DNA of 64,000 nucleotides, from contig CM075862.1 of assembly GCA_037975125.1 (NCBI GenBank), positions 18,460,338 to 18,524,337 of the forward strand, read 5' to 3'. Of the stretch, positions 10,390-35,131 are shown piece after piece. The stretch comes from Latrodectus hesperus. Its lineage: Eukaryota > Arthropoda > Arachnida > Araneae > Theridiidae. Each line of letters begins with the position of its first letter. Positions within the stretch are counted from its first letter, which is position 1. Below the pieces are notes generated by a model. It was not told the origin of the DNA and did no database searches. It worked only from the letters and a program-made list of their open reading frames with translations. The translations under genes and the position numbers were made by a program.

Positions 10390-13278
10390 CTGTAAAAAGA
10401 TATGTACTGAACTAAATAGATGAAATGTTTTAATAAAATGTTTTTAGACAAATATTTTAAATTTTGTTCTCTATTAGTCACATTTCGAACTTTCTAATAC
10501 GATAGCAATTGCATACAGTGGCAGAAACTAAGAATATAATATAAAAGATACCCATTTCTACAGAATCTAAAATATTCCATTTCAATTTAAATTTCAGTCT
10601 AAACAGTATAACCTTTATATAATAACTAAATCAGTCCTTCATTTTATTTTAAACATTTTATTTTACGAACGTAATAACCTCAAGAGAATTCAAATTTCCT
10701 TTTAAGAATTGCAAGTCATTTTAGCTTCTGGTGAAAATTTAAGCAAAACGTTACTAGCATTCATTGTATTTTATTGGTTATTAGAGTTTCTATACTGTAT
10801 AATTGTTAAATTTTTCTTTTCATCTTGTTTCCGAAGACAGTCCCAGTTTCTTATGAAACAGTTTGAATTCTAGAGAAAACAAATGCTAAAAAGTATATTT
10901 CTCATGTCAACTTATAATTTTAATATACAATACCTTAGAGTTTGATTTCGGCCTACATAAACCTCAACTGTCATTGTTTCACTGTCCACACATTTTGATT
11001 ATCTTTCTTTCTATAAGTACCATACTGCATCTGATAGTATTAAAAAGTTTTAACTGACAAGGTTTTTAATTCTAAGAACTACTCTTTCTTTTCCTATATT
11101 CCAAAGTAGTGGCGATATAAGAAGTCATGGCGATATCTTATAAATAATTCTCCTTTTCCGATGTATTGTAGATGGAATTTTTTTTCTGAACATATGTTTA
11201 AAATTATGTTTGAATCCATCCAATGTTTGAAATTATATAAGCAAATATAAAATGTCCAGGTATGAAAGTTAATTTATATTAAAAATTTTGAAGTAAGAAA
11301 TGCATCTAGTTCGGTAAGGCTAATTTTTAATTTCGAATTTAATGTCTCTCCTAACGTTTTCTGTTGATTTAACATATCATTTTTAATATTTCTGTCAGAC
11401 ATAGTTACAATGAGTGAACTACATGATCTTATATTCCATTTTAACCAGGCTAAAAGTGCCAAAAATAAACTTCCATTTTTTTTGTCAGCTAACCAAAATA
11501 GTTTGCTTCTTAAACATGGATAATTAATTTCTATAAATCTTACAATATTTTATTAACTTCTGAGAAAATGTTTTGTACTACTGGAATAAATGAATTTACA
11601 GAAACTATATACACGTCTTGATATAAATTTTTCAAGAGTTTTATTTCTAAATCACGAACGAATACTATGTGTCTTTTTTGTGAACAGCATCGCTAAGGAA
11701 CATTATATTATATTTTGAGTTGTCTATCTTTGGTACATGCCAGACAAGGAAAATCTGTTCAAAACACTTCGGAAGGTACAGATTATTTAATGAGATGGTT
11801 ATGCTGAAATTTCAACTTTAAATTTATTCTTTTACCACTTTGATAATTAATTCTACATTGCTTTCATCTTCGTCTGTTTCATGTGTTACTTTTCAGTACT
11901 TATCCATTTTTTCACATTTTACTGCTCTTGTGCTTAGCTTTTAAAAGTGAGTGCCTTTTGAATAGCTCTCAATAAAATAAAAATAAATAAGAAAAGTAGA
12001 ACTAGTTTATAATTTTTTTGTTATCAATCGGGTATTATAGATTTATTTTTCTTAGAATTAGTTAATTTCAAAGAATTCATTTCAGTTTATTATTTTATTT
12101 CAATAATTTTTTTCTAATTTTTATATTTTTATTCATTAAATGTCAACTCAAATAAATAAATCAATAGAAAAATTTGAATGGAAAACGAAGAGCAAAAGTT
12201 ATATCATTTCTAAAGCGAACAAAAATTATATGGCACTCGATAATTAAATAAAATCCAGTTGCAAATGTTTGAAAATTTTTTTGCAGATTTAAGTGTAAAT
12301 TTTGGAACAAAATGAAACATTTGGACAACAAAAACTTGAAGCTTGTAAATAATCATGTTTATAATTAAAATAAATATGAGAATAAAGAATTTAGTTTTTT
12401 TCTGTTTCATAGGTTTTTTTAATGATAGAAATAAAATTATGGAAAATATTGGATATTCAAAAATTAACGTGGTATTTTCTATATTAAAGGTACAAACTTA
12501 TGATTTAAAAAAATGTAGTTAGTCTTGGGGCTAGATATTTATTCAAAAATATCTAGTTTAGTTATTAAAAAACGTTCTATTTTTAATGTACTATACTTAA
12601 TTACATCCGCTTGTAGTACTGATTTTGTTAATATGCAGACTTTTAGAATAACTGCTTTTGGAAGTTTATTAAGGAGAAAAATACTGATTTAGCTGTTTTA
12701 CACAATGAAAGTTTTTTCCTATAAATTCAACATGCAGGAAAAATTATTGAAAAGAAAATAATGACAGGTAATATGTGTGATATCAGAGATTTTATTGTAA
12801 TTTGATTTATGCTCTTAAATATTCATAATTCACCACAAAAATAACTATTTTTGTAAGGTGCGATGCTATTGCATTTCAACTGATGTATAATAAAATGATA
12901 TATCAGTATAATAGGATGATATGGTTAATATGTCTTACAATCTTAATAAGTTTGTCGCTAGGTACAGGGAAGTATGCCGGTGCAACAACAACAACAACAG
13001 TGCTAGAAAAAAGTAGTTGAATTCTTTCTCTATCAGGAATTTCAGGTAACTCAATAATTAAACAACCACAATAAGTGGAATAGGAAGATCTCATAAATCA
13101 TTCACCTGCATGGTCATAAAGCTAATCCAAGGAATTATCAAAGGCAAACATTTTTCATGAAATTAGTTTTGATAATAACAAGCATTATAAATGACTACTT
13201 TTCTCTTTCAAGCCAAAAACCGAAAAGTTCGTAAAAATATCTAGCAACCTGAATGCTGAACGATATTTTACAAGGTTA
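10390..13278. other. Long AT-rich stretch, no gene seen
   Basis: No splice-bounded frame or mobile-element end is recognised. Near 12935-13002 there is a short decayed retroelement tail, gggaagtatgccggtgcaac, followed by (AAC)n. Confidence 0.4.
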
Positions 13279-13314
13279 CCAACTTATTCCTCACTTGGCG
13301 ACTTTTCATCTGAA

Positions 13315-13623
13315 TGGTTACCAAATGAGGAATAAGTTGGCGTGGTGGCGTATCACGTTCCCAAGTCACAGGTCCGAAGTTCTATCCTCGGGAAGGTCGA
13401 GTCAGCCTTTAATCCCTTCTGTAGGTCGATAAAATGCTCTGGTTTCACTTCATTCATCGTGTAGGTCGATAAACTGAGTACCAAACATGCTTGGGGACTA
13501 AACATTGATCGCCTAATCGGGACATATGCTTCCCACCCCAGGGCCTCTCAGTCAAGAAAACAGAGATGTGCACTGTAGGCCTTGGCCCACATGGGCTGTC
13601 GTGCCACGGAGTTCAGTTTTTAA
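13315..13623 (+). mobile_element. tRNA-derived SINE with 9-bp target duplication
   Basis: A tRNA-like head contains a B-box-like ggtccgaagttctatcc near 13371-13387. The body has two gtaggtcgataaa blocks and the GC-rich tract gcttcccaccccagggcctc. The flanks ttcatctga at 13306-13314 and 13624-13632 are identical and are taken as the target-site duplication. A 15-bp piece of the head region (ccaacttattcctca, 13279-13293) occurs inverted just outside the left duplication. Confidence 0.65.
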
Positions 13624-13880
13624 TTCATCTGATTATTCGGTTAAAATTATTTTAACCACATGATGAATTTTACTTAAAAGTTTAATCTCCCTATTTTTAA
13701 CAAGCTTTCAATTCACAATTAAATTATTTTTGTGGTTTGAATATTAAATTATTCTTTACTCTTATTTAAAATCCGATAACAGCTTTTAAATTTGTAAGAG
13801 AGGGCAATAATTTCTTTCATCATTATGATAAAAAGTAATTTAATGTTTTGTTCATTTGCTGTATGAAAATAATTACAAAA

Positions 13881-22898
<9,018 letters not shown>

Positions 22899-23461
22899 GA
22901 TTTTAAAATTCTTCTGTTACCATATTTTTACTGCTCTGTTTGTTAATAGGAAGGAGTTTTAGAATAAATTAAAAAAAGAATTTATAAACTTAAACTGACT
23001 AACTGTGATCTAATTAATCTGAATGTGTGATGAAAAATATTTTCTTTCTACATACTGATCTGAAAATTTTCTTGTATTGAAATAAACAATAATAAGTATA
23101 ATTGTTGATTTTTAAACAAAAGACTTTCCTGTGTTATGATATTTTACTTTTTAATAACATCTTGTTAAATAAATGCATTGTTACATATTTATTTAATGAA
23201 GTAAAACTATCAAAACTAATGGCATAGTTTCTTAACAAGTCATCTATGCTTTATCGTTTGTTAAGGAAAGAGTCTTAAAATATAGCATGCATTCTTTATG
23301 TACACATTTTTATGTAAATTAAATGAAAAATAATTTAGGAATAAAGATATTTAACAATATTATATCTTTAATATTATTTTTAAATATTTTTGTTTTTAAA
23401 CATTGTGATGACTTATACGTCAATAGTAATTTCCATGTTTTATTTATCTATTATGGAATAT

Positions 23462-23720
23462 TGGCACAGATGCCGTATAATCCAGCATGCCAAATTCTGA
23501 GTTTGACGATTTTTTGCCGGATTTTCTTATGTACCTGGCAACCTCGTTTTCATTACGTTATACATATGGAGATCTATAATAATTATGCAGAAAATTCTAT
23601 TTTTGTACTAGTATTTACGTCATCGCGCACGTCACGATACGTCCTCTTGGCAATATTTCTTTATTGCCAAAAAAAAAAAATTCAGAATTTGGAATCCTGT
23701 ATTATACAGCATCTGTGCCA
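23462..23720 (+). mobile_element. MITE family 1, copy 3
   Basis: Bounded by tggcacagatgccgtataat and attatacagcatctgtgcca, clear terminal inverted repeats of about 20 bp. The flanks gaatat (23456-23461 and 23721-23726) repeat; counted from GGCACAG the duplication is seven of eight bases. The core tatttacgtcatcgcgcacg is well kept, making this the best representative. It lies between genes C and A. Confidence 0.9.
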
Positions 23721-24381
23721 GAATATTTACTTATTTGGAATTGATAATTAAATAATAACAAATAAAAATTTGTTATTAGGTAACTGTGATTAGTTAGAAA
23801 TGATGAGATTTTGGTCATGGTACTGGAGAACAAATTTGTTATTTAGCTTATTTATTTAAATATATTATCGATTTCAATGGATATTTCAAATTTATTATCA
23901 ATATATATTTCAAATACATTATCAATTTATTTCAGTTTATAGTTAGTCAATATGTATTTCAAATTTGATAAATTCAATGGGTAATTTTAATTAATTTTTT
24001 ACACTGTATTAATAAAAGTTTTTATTTTTTTATTTTTAGAGTAAATCTTGAAAATTCTTTTTTTAGAAATTTTAAGAAATGGATTACATTTAGAGATCCT
24101 TGGAAAGAGTGGTTTTATTTTATTTTTTAAATGTTTCATTATATTAAGACGGAAATTTGAGCATTCTATATTTCATCAAAATTAATATAAAAATTCATAT
24201 TTTAAGTTGGACAGAATGGAAAATATTCTTCTACAGTAGTTTTGGTCACTGTACAAAAATACGTAATGAGTTTTTTTTAAACCTAAAATCTCTGTTTAAT
24301 AAGTTTCATAAACTTTTCTATGTACAGTTTAACAGAACTCAAATTTAATAGTCTTCTACTTAGTCCCTGCATCTAAATTAC

Positions 24382-24659
24382 GGCACAGATGCCGTATAAT
24401 CCAGGGTACCAAATTCTGAGTTTGGTGATTTTTTTGGCTGATTTTCATATGTATATGGCAACCTGGTTTTTTATCGTTAAAGATTAGAGACCTATAAAAA
24501 TTATGCAGAAAATTCTATTTTCTGCATAACTCTTTTAGGTCTTATAGGCCAATCGTCATCATAGTATTTATGTCATCACGCACGTCATTTCAGCAACATT
24601 TCTTCATCGCTATAAAAAAAATTCAAATTTAGCATGCTGGTTTATATGGCATCTGTGCC
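24382..24659 (+). mobile_element. MITE family 1, copy 4, with internal fold-back
   Basis: Begins ggcacagatgccgtataatc and ends tttatatggcatctgtgcc. The flanks ctaaatta occur on both sides (about 24373-24380 and 24660-24667). Inside, 24501-24512 and 24518-24529 form a perfect 12-bp inverted duplication within a longer imperfect one that repeats the agaccta..ttatgcagaaaa segment. The core is partly deleted. Confidence 0.88.
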
Positions 24660-25234
24660 CTAAATTATGGAGATTCCCATTCTGCTGTTTCCCCCTAACT
24701 GATAAAGCCCAACTCTGCATTAAATGCAAGGAAGTATGCTGTTCAACAACATAATTCAAATTCTAATAAAGACATGTCCATGAAATTGATATTTTAAACT
24801 TATAAAGTTTTTTATTCTTTCACTTTTCTTTAAAATTAAGAAAATTTCTTTAGTTTTATCTTTAAGGTTAAGAAAGTAGTTGAAAATCTTAATTTTTTAA
24901 AAAACTGTAATCTGAGAAGATCATTGACTTTGAAATATTTTTATATTCTTAATGCCATTTTTCAACTATGAAATAATTTTTTAAGCTTTTTAAAACAAAA
25001 CATAAAGTTAAGATGTTCAATTTATTATTTTGTTGTTTGAATAATAAAAAATGTAGTGTAAGTAGTTTTTCAAGTAGTATAAAAAAGAAATAATATCTTT
25101 TTTGAATATTTTTAGTTTTAAAACTTTTGCAGAAAACTTTTAGAGATTGAATTCATTTCGTAAATATATTTTCATACATAAAATAAGTATTCTAACAACA
25201 CGAAAAATTAAAAAATGTCTTTTAAAAAATGTCT

Positions 25235-25297
25235 TTCGTGCATCCTCAAGGAAGATCTAAATGATATAAACAAGAAAATATTAAAGTAGTTATAATA
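25235..25297 (-). pseudogene. Partial duplicate of the gene A intron/exon-2 junction
   Basis: This 63-bp block matches 25879-25941 with two mismatches. It contains the end of the gene A intron, the acceptor and the first 22 nt of the second coding exon. It lies about 0.45 kb beyond the stop codon of gene A, so it is a truncated copy rather than a used exon. Confidence 0.75.
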
Positions 25298-25594
25298 CTT
25301 TTTAAAAAATCAAAAAAATATTGAAAATAATTTTAAATGCTTGATATCCTATTAATAAATTTTTGATTATTACTGCCATCATTTTTAATTTAAACATCCG
25401 AAAACCAATAGGTACATTGTATTATAAGCAACAGTTGTAGTACTTGCTCTGTCAATATGTTTTAAAAATTAATATTAGATTCAATAATGAAATGGAATTA
25501 TAATATTTAAAATATATATAATTCCATATTAATTTTAAATATATAATTTCATTTATAGTTAAAATATTTATTTATTTGCAAATAAACATTACAA

Positions 25595-25600
25595 TTTATT
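25595..25600 (-). promoter_or_regulatory. Possible polyadenylation signal of gene A
   Basis: AATAAA on the minus strand, about 150 nt downstream of the gene A stop codon. It is the nearest clean hexamer noticed; AT-rich sequence makes chance matches common. Confidence 0.35.
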
Positions 25601-25749
25601 AATAATAGTATAAGAGTTAAGAATTTAAATCCAACTAGATCGAATTCTATCAAACAATTCTATCAGAAACTGCTTTCAGTTCTAATAATCAATCCTCTTC
25701 TCATTGATAAATTGATGTGAAGAATTTTGATTGGTCAATAACCTTTCAG

Positions 25750-29682
<3,933 letters not shown>

Positions 29683-29960
29683 ATTTTTGGCACTATTTTA
29701 ATAGGTAATTTTGGAATTAGGGGTAATTAAAGTAAAAGTATTTCCTTATTAAACTTACAAAAAAAAACATAAACGAATTTTTCTAAAGTTGCTGAAGAAT
29801 TTTAATTTAAAAAAATTAAATGAATTATTTATATTTCTTTAAATTTCATATTTCGAATATAAAGTTCTTATAAATGTTTTAACTTTTTACTATTTATCAA
29901 CTTGCAATGAAGTGAAGTTTCATTTGTAAGCCAAATATGTTGAACAACAATCGTGAGACA

Positions 29961-29976
29961 CTTCATATATATACTC
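29961..29976 (-). promoter_or_regulatory. Possible TATA element of gene A
   Basis: The minus strand reads gagtatatatatgaag about 280 bp upstream of the gene A start codon. It resembles the gagtatataaac element upstream of gene B. No good donor was found just downstream, so the first exon is not resolved. Confidence 0.3.
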
Positions 29977-29982
29977 AATATG

Positions 29983-32075
29983 AGTAAGTAATTTCTTTAT
30001 TGTAATTAAAATTTTGGCATCATTGGAGATACTTATTATAATATCTGAAAACTATTTTGGAATACAAATTGCAATGAAATGACTGTGCACTTTAAAATTT
30101 TTCGTGATAAAGATTGGAATTCATATAATTTCGTATTATCAAGTACTTCATTAGTTCTCTTCATTTCAGAAATAAATGTGAGATAGCATAATGAGAAGGG
30201 CGATGTTTAATATGTTTCTTATCATAAAATATTAGTACCAATTTTATGCCAAACGACATTTCATATTTAACGGGTGAATGGAAACAAGAAAATATTCTAT
30301 ATCTGTTCTGGCATATCAAAATAAAATTTCTATCAAAGACTACTAAAGTTTATGGGTAATTTAAAAATTACAAAGATTATTAAATGAATGAACATTTTTT
30401 ATTTTTTAATTTTTTATTGAGATTTGAGAATTTAAGTAACAAAATCTATAGCTGAATGACGGCAAAGAAAAAGGCATATTTGGATTTAAATTTTTCACTA
30501 ATTTTTCAATCATTTTATCAGTTATTTTTAGAAAAAATCTATCAAATAAATTAAAAATGCAAACGAAGTTTTTCTAAATAGACAATTATTAATATTTGTT
30601 AATAAAATTTTTGATTGAATTATAGATATCATCATCAGCATTGACTCGACATCCTTTTGTTGGTTTTCCCCCCAAATTTTTTCCATTCTGCCCATCTCTC
30701 CATCAATTGATTTCCAATACTTTGAGGTAAAATACATGTTTTCATAAAATCAAAATAAATTCTTCACAAATTTAATTATTTTTGATTAAAATATCATTAA
30801 TGTAAGATATTATCTTTGTTTTCAAGATGAGAAAAAAAACCAATAATGATTTTGCTATTAATGTAAGAAACAAAAAAAGTATTTATCTTCATTTCAGAAG
30901 GGAAGATTATTACTTCATTTAAGGGAAGATTATTATTTTCTACTGATTCACTTAATTCAGGTATCAAATTTTCATTTAAAATTGAAAAATTTAAATATTG
31001 AAATTTTTGTATCCCTTGATTTCTGTGGATATTTAACTTGTAAGGTTATTAGAAGTGAAATGAATAGGAAACTTCAGTTTACAATCGTATTTAAGTTTTC
31101 GCGTTTCCTGTGTAAACTACTTGTTTCTGAATAAAACCCAATCTTTGTCAATGAGAGCTATAAGCATATGAGCATAAAGCTCCAAAGCAGTTTTTGTTGT
31201 AACCTAACCTAACCTAAAACCTTAAGTTTTCGTTTGCTATCGAATTCGTATATTCTTATTCTCGCTGTCTGGCGTTTCAGTTTTGTTAACTTAACTGATT
31301 TTTGTAGCTTTAAACAAAAATGGAAGGTGATAAATGCAAATTTTTAAAGAGGAAATCAGAATGGCATTTATAATTGTCAGCAAAGCAAAATGAAATAAAT
31401 AATCTAATAATTTCCAGCATAAGTAATAGTAACCAATATATGGAAGTAAATTTTCTGGAACTTAAAGGGTATATTCATTCATTAGCGACCTTTGTGACTT
31501 TTTTTCGTAGCCAAGCAACTCTAACGCCTCTTAAAAAACAGTATATATGACGCAAAAATCATATAAAACAAGAGAAAAAACCAGACTTAGCAATAAAAAA
31601 TTAAAAAATGCAACAAAAATTCAAAGTAGCAATACAAAAGGGAAAACCAGAAATACTATAATCAGAACAAAGGAAAGCTGATTTGGTGGGAAATCTTTTG
31701 GGGGATATATATCATATTCACACCAATGTTTCTGTCATGTATTTATGTTTTGAATTGTTTAACAAGTACAATTTTACAAAAAATATGCACAATCTTACTT
31801 AAATTAATTATTTGTTAATTAAGTTTATTCTTTTTTATTTTGTTAATTTATTTCATATTTTTTTATATAGATGACTATTGACAACCTTATAAACGTCTAT
31901 GAACAATATATCTCACAATTATAAAAATTGTGATTCTTGTGAAAATAAATTTATTTTGATTGATTTAGAAGAAAAATGTTTAATTACTTGCCATTTTTGG
32001 AATATGCAGAACTATATTTTGTATACAGGTAAATTTTAATTTTGTATTGCTCATATTATTTGCAATTCAATTATG

Positions 32076-32077
<2 letters not shown>
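29983..32077. other. AT-rich, no gene resolved
   Basis: A minus-strand frame near 30640-30737 (KYWKSIDGEMGRMEKIWGEN) has no clear splice borders or family. Near 31199-31218 three CCTAA units occur, too few to call a telomeric array. Confidence 0.35.

Positions 32078-32126
<49 letters not shown>
32078..32126. repeat. (TA)n microsatellite
   Basis: About 24 TA copies. Confidence 0.95.
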
Positions 32127-32130
<4 letters not shown>

Positions 32131-32393
32131 AAAAATTATATCAGTGCTTGTGCATTTTAATTGTTGTCAAAAAGAAAAGTATATTATAATTTACGATTAA
32201 TCGAAGTGTTGATCTTGCAGGACTGGTTAAAATTTTTACTTTTAATAAAGTAATAAGCTTATTATTTAAAGTTCATGGCATAAATTTTGCTTGTAAGACA
32301 CTTTAACCCTCCACCATAAAATAACTGTATTTTTTAAGAATTAGAAAACTAAATAATACATATAATTAATTTGAATAATTTAGAAAATCTCAT

Positions 32394-32605
<212 letters not shown>

Positions 32606-34318
32606 TTTGAAAAAATTATTAATGAAATTTTTAGACCTCTAAGTAAATAGATAATTAACATCGATTTTTTTAAACTTCAATTAAGAGTATAATATTAATG
32701 ATTTTGTATGTATATTTTTTATTGAAGTTCATAAATTTTTTCAACTTCTATAAATAATATTTTGTCAGTAAAGATAATTCAGTGTTTAATTTGCATAATT
32801 CAATTTTAGTAATTAAATAAAATTAGCTCTTTCTATGATGAAGTTCCAAAATAAAATGACATACATTTAAAAAAAACTTGCCATCGATATATTAGTTAAA
32901 GTTTTTATTTTAATAAGTCAATTATTTTAAATTACATGGAAAATATTAATAAATACAAATCTTTGAGTAAATTAATAGTTTGCCATCTAATTTGTCTTCC
33001 CAAAACAAAGTCATAAATGGTTATATATTTTTTATAAATAAAATGAAGCAGGTACAAAGAGTTTCAAAATAGAAAGCTATTAAATTTTTCCAGATTTATT
33101 AAAAAATAAAATTTTTTAGATATAAGCCTGTTTAAACAGAACTAACATTTACAGTTGAATTCAGTATCTAATTTAATTGATTCTTGTGAAATATTTACTC
33201 TTACTGTATATTTACTTTGGGTGTTTTTCCATTTTGCTGGTGCAACTGATAATGCCACCAAATGTTATTACAAAGTGAAATAAAATATCACAAATTGTTG
33301 CTTTTTACTCTTAATATTTTTAACTTTTTATCTCTAAACCATTTTAAGTAATGAAAAAATTATTATTATTTAAATTTTTTTAATTAACTATCCACTTTCT
33401 GATTATTCACATTTTTACGAACTAATGTCTAATTCATTTCATGTTCCAATAGATTCTATGATAATTTTAAATCCTACTTTTGAACTAAAATTTTGAAAAC
33501 TTTTTGAGAAGTCATTTTCATATGTTATTACACTCACTCTTTTTTTATAATCAATGTATATTTCTTAATAGAACTTTAATTTATTTATTAAAAACAGCAG
33601 TTCTATTAAAAAAATAAATAATAATAATTCTCAAATCTATTTGCCTTGCAATTTTTTATTCGTAAATACTTATGATTATGTCATTTAAAATTCATTGATA
33701 AATTTTTTTAGTTCATTATAATTGTACTTAAAAACTATATTAATTATTTAATTTTAATTTTTGATATGAAATTCCCAAAAATAGGCAATGAATGCTTGAC
33801 AAATCTATTTTGAAAAATATTTGCTAGTGCATTGGATTGAGACCAGTGTAAAATATACTCAGTAGCTTAAAAATCATTGTATTGAAATTATATATGAAAA
33901 TAGCAGTGAATTAAATTAGATTTTTCTGTTTATCGTCTTAATTTTTAAATAAATTTATTTATAAGTACTTTTAAATTCCAGTATGCATTAAATAACATGG
34001 AAATAATTGAGTTAGCTTTATTTTTTCACACCACGAGTTTCCATCTTTTTGAAACACAACAATTTTAGTTAACAGATAACAATAACTCAAATTTATCAAT
34101 GTAATTATAAATAATAATGTTAGGTATAGAATATCGAATAACATATAAATTTTACTTATATTAATGTATATAGTACTTTTATATTATTTTATTCACAGAA
34201 ACATTGTTTCTGCATATGTTAATATTATAAATTCATAACTGAACGCTTAAATTAATAAAATAATCAGGAAATTTACCAGAAACATACTTTAAATAATAAT
34301 TTTGTCGAGCATCTTATA
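32606..34318. other. AT-rich, no gene seen
   Basis: No splice-bounded frames or repeat ends recognised. Confidence 0.4.
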
Positions 34319-34423
34319 AAAAATATTGTTTCTTCTTCTTCTTCTTAGAATTGGATTTGTATGTCTTTGGACACCTCTGCTTTTATCAGCATTTTGTACC
34401 ATTAACTCCAAACCCAATGTTTC

Positions 34424-34630
34424 CTAGTTCCAGTTGCTCGGGTCACCCACTTTATTTATAAAGTCTGATAACCCTTTAATGAAGTCTAGGTGTAACTCTC
34501 TAGTATGGATGATGCCTAAAGAGGTTAATCTAGGGAGGACAAGAGCCTCGCATTCATAAATGATATGCTCTGCCGTTTCCTCTTGCGTATGACATTTCCA
34601 GCAGATAGGGTCTTGCTGAAACAGTCCCAT
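34424..34630 (-). pseudogene. LINE ORF2 C-terminal tail
   Basis: The frame reads GLFQQDPICWKCHTQEETAE, then HIIYECEALVLPRLTSLG. This is the C-x2-C-x-H-C-type block found at the C terminus of ORF2 in R1/Jockey/CR1-like LINEs, followed by DFIKGLSDFINKVG and a stop. The catalytic domains are absent. Confidence 0.85.
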
Positions 34631-34639
34631 CTGGTCAGA

Positions 34640-34908
34640 GAGTCAGTCCTACTAGGGATAGCTTCCTGACTTTCACCAGAAGATGGTTTGGAGGTCATTT
34701 CTACCTCAAGTGAAGGATTCATTACTGCCCCTTCACAAGACTGCCTCTGAGTTTCCTTGTCTTTTTCAGCAAGGTCTACTTCAGAGGCATCACCTGCAGA
34801 TGCAGAAAGGTTTGTTATTTCTTGTGTCTTTTCAGCCACAAGATAACAAGTTATAAGCTCAGGTAATATAAGTCCACCCAGCATTGCCTGAGATACTGGG
34901 CAAGGCAA
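34640..34908 (-). pseudogene. LINE ORF1-like N-terminal fragment
   Basis: The minus-strand frame from 34908 starts MPCPVSQAMLGGLILPELIT and continues through a Ser/Glu-rich stretch (TQEITNLSASAGDASEVDLA). It then runs into the ORF2 tail region out of frame near 34640. It is probably the start of the gag-like first protein of the same LINE, but the family was not identified. Confidence 0.55.
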
Positions 34909-35131
34909 ATTACTCTAGAAGTTTGCCAGGCAACTAGAGGCTCCGTTGAGACACCAATACCGCGGTGCCAATTAGCCCTAGGCACGGATCGCATAACACC
35001 AGGGTTTACGGGAGCTGGTTCACGGCCTCTGATTCTATATTCAAGGCTATCCTGTCATTCCTACAGGACGTTCGGTGATCCACCACGTACCGACGTGCCT
35101 GGTAGCTGCTCAGGCCCCAGGAAAAATATTG

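Larger units (their letters stand above)
34329..35121 (-). mobile_element. Internally deleted non-LTR retrotransposon with target duplication
   Basis: On the minus strand the copy starts ctggggcctgagcagctacc and ends in (AAG)n. The 10-bp flanks aaaaatattg (34319-34328 and 35122-35131) are identical, so this is a complete insertion of only 793 bp. The 5' part holds an untranslated leader and the start of an ORF1-like frame. The 3' part encodes the Cys/His tail of the ORF2 protein. Everything between, including endonuclease and reverse transcriptase, is missing. Confidence 0.85.

Noticed and set aside
23323..23751. 142-codon plus-strand frame
   Set aside because: More than half of it is the MITE copy at 23462-23720; the rest is AT-rich noise.
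31199..31218. Three CCTAA units, telomere-like
   Set aside because: Only three copies and no array; short CCTAA runs are common in arthropod DNA.
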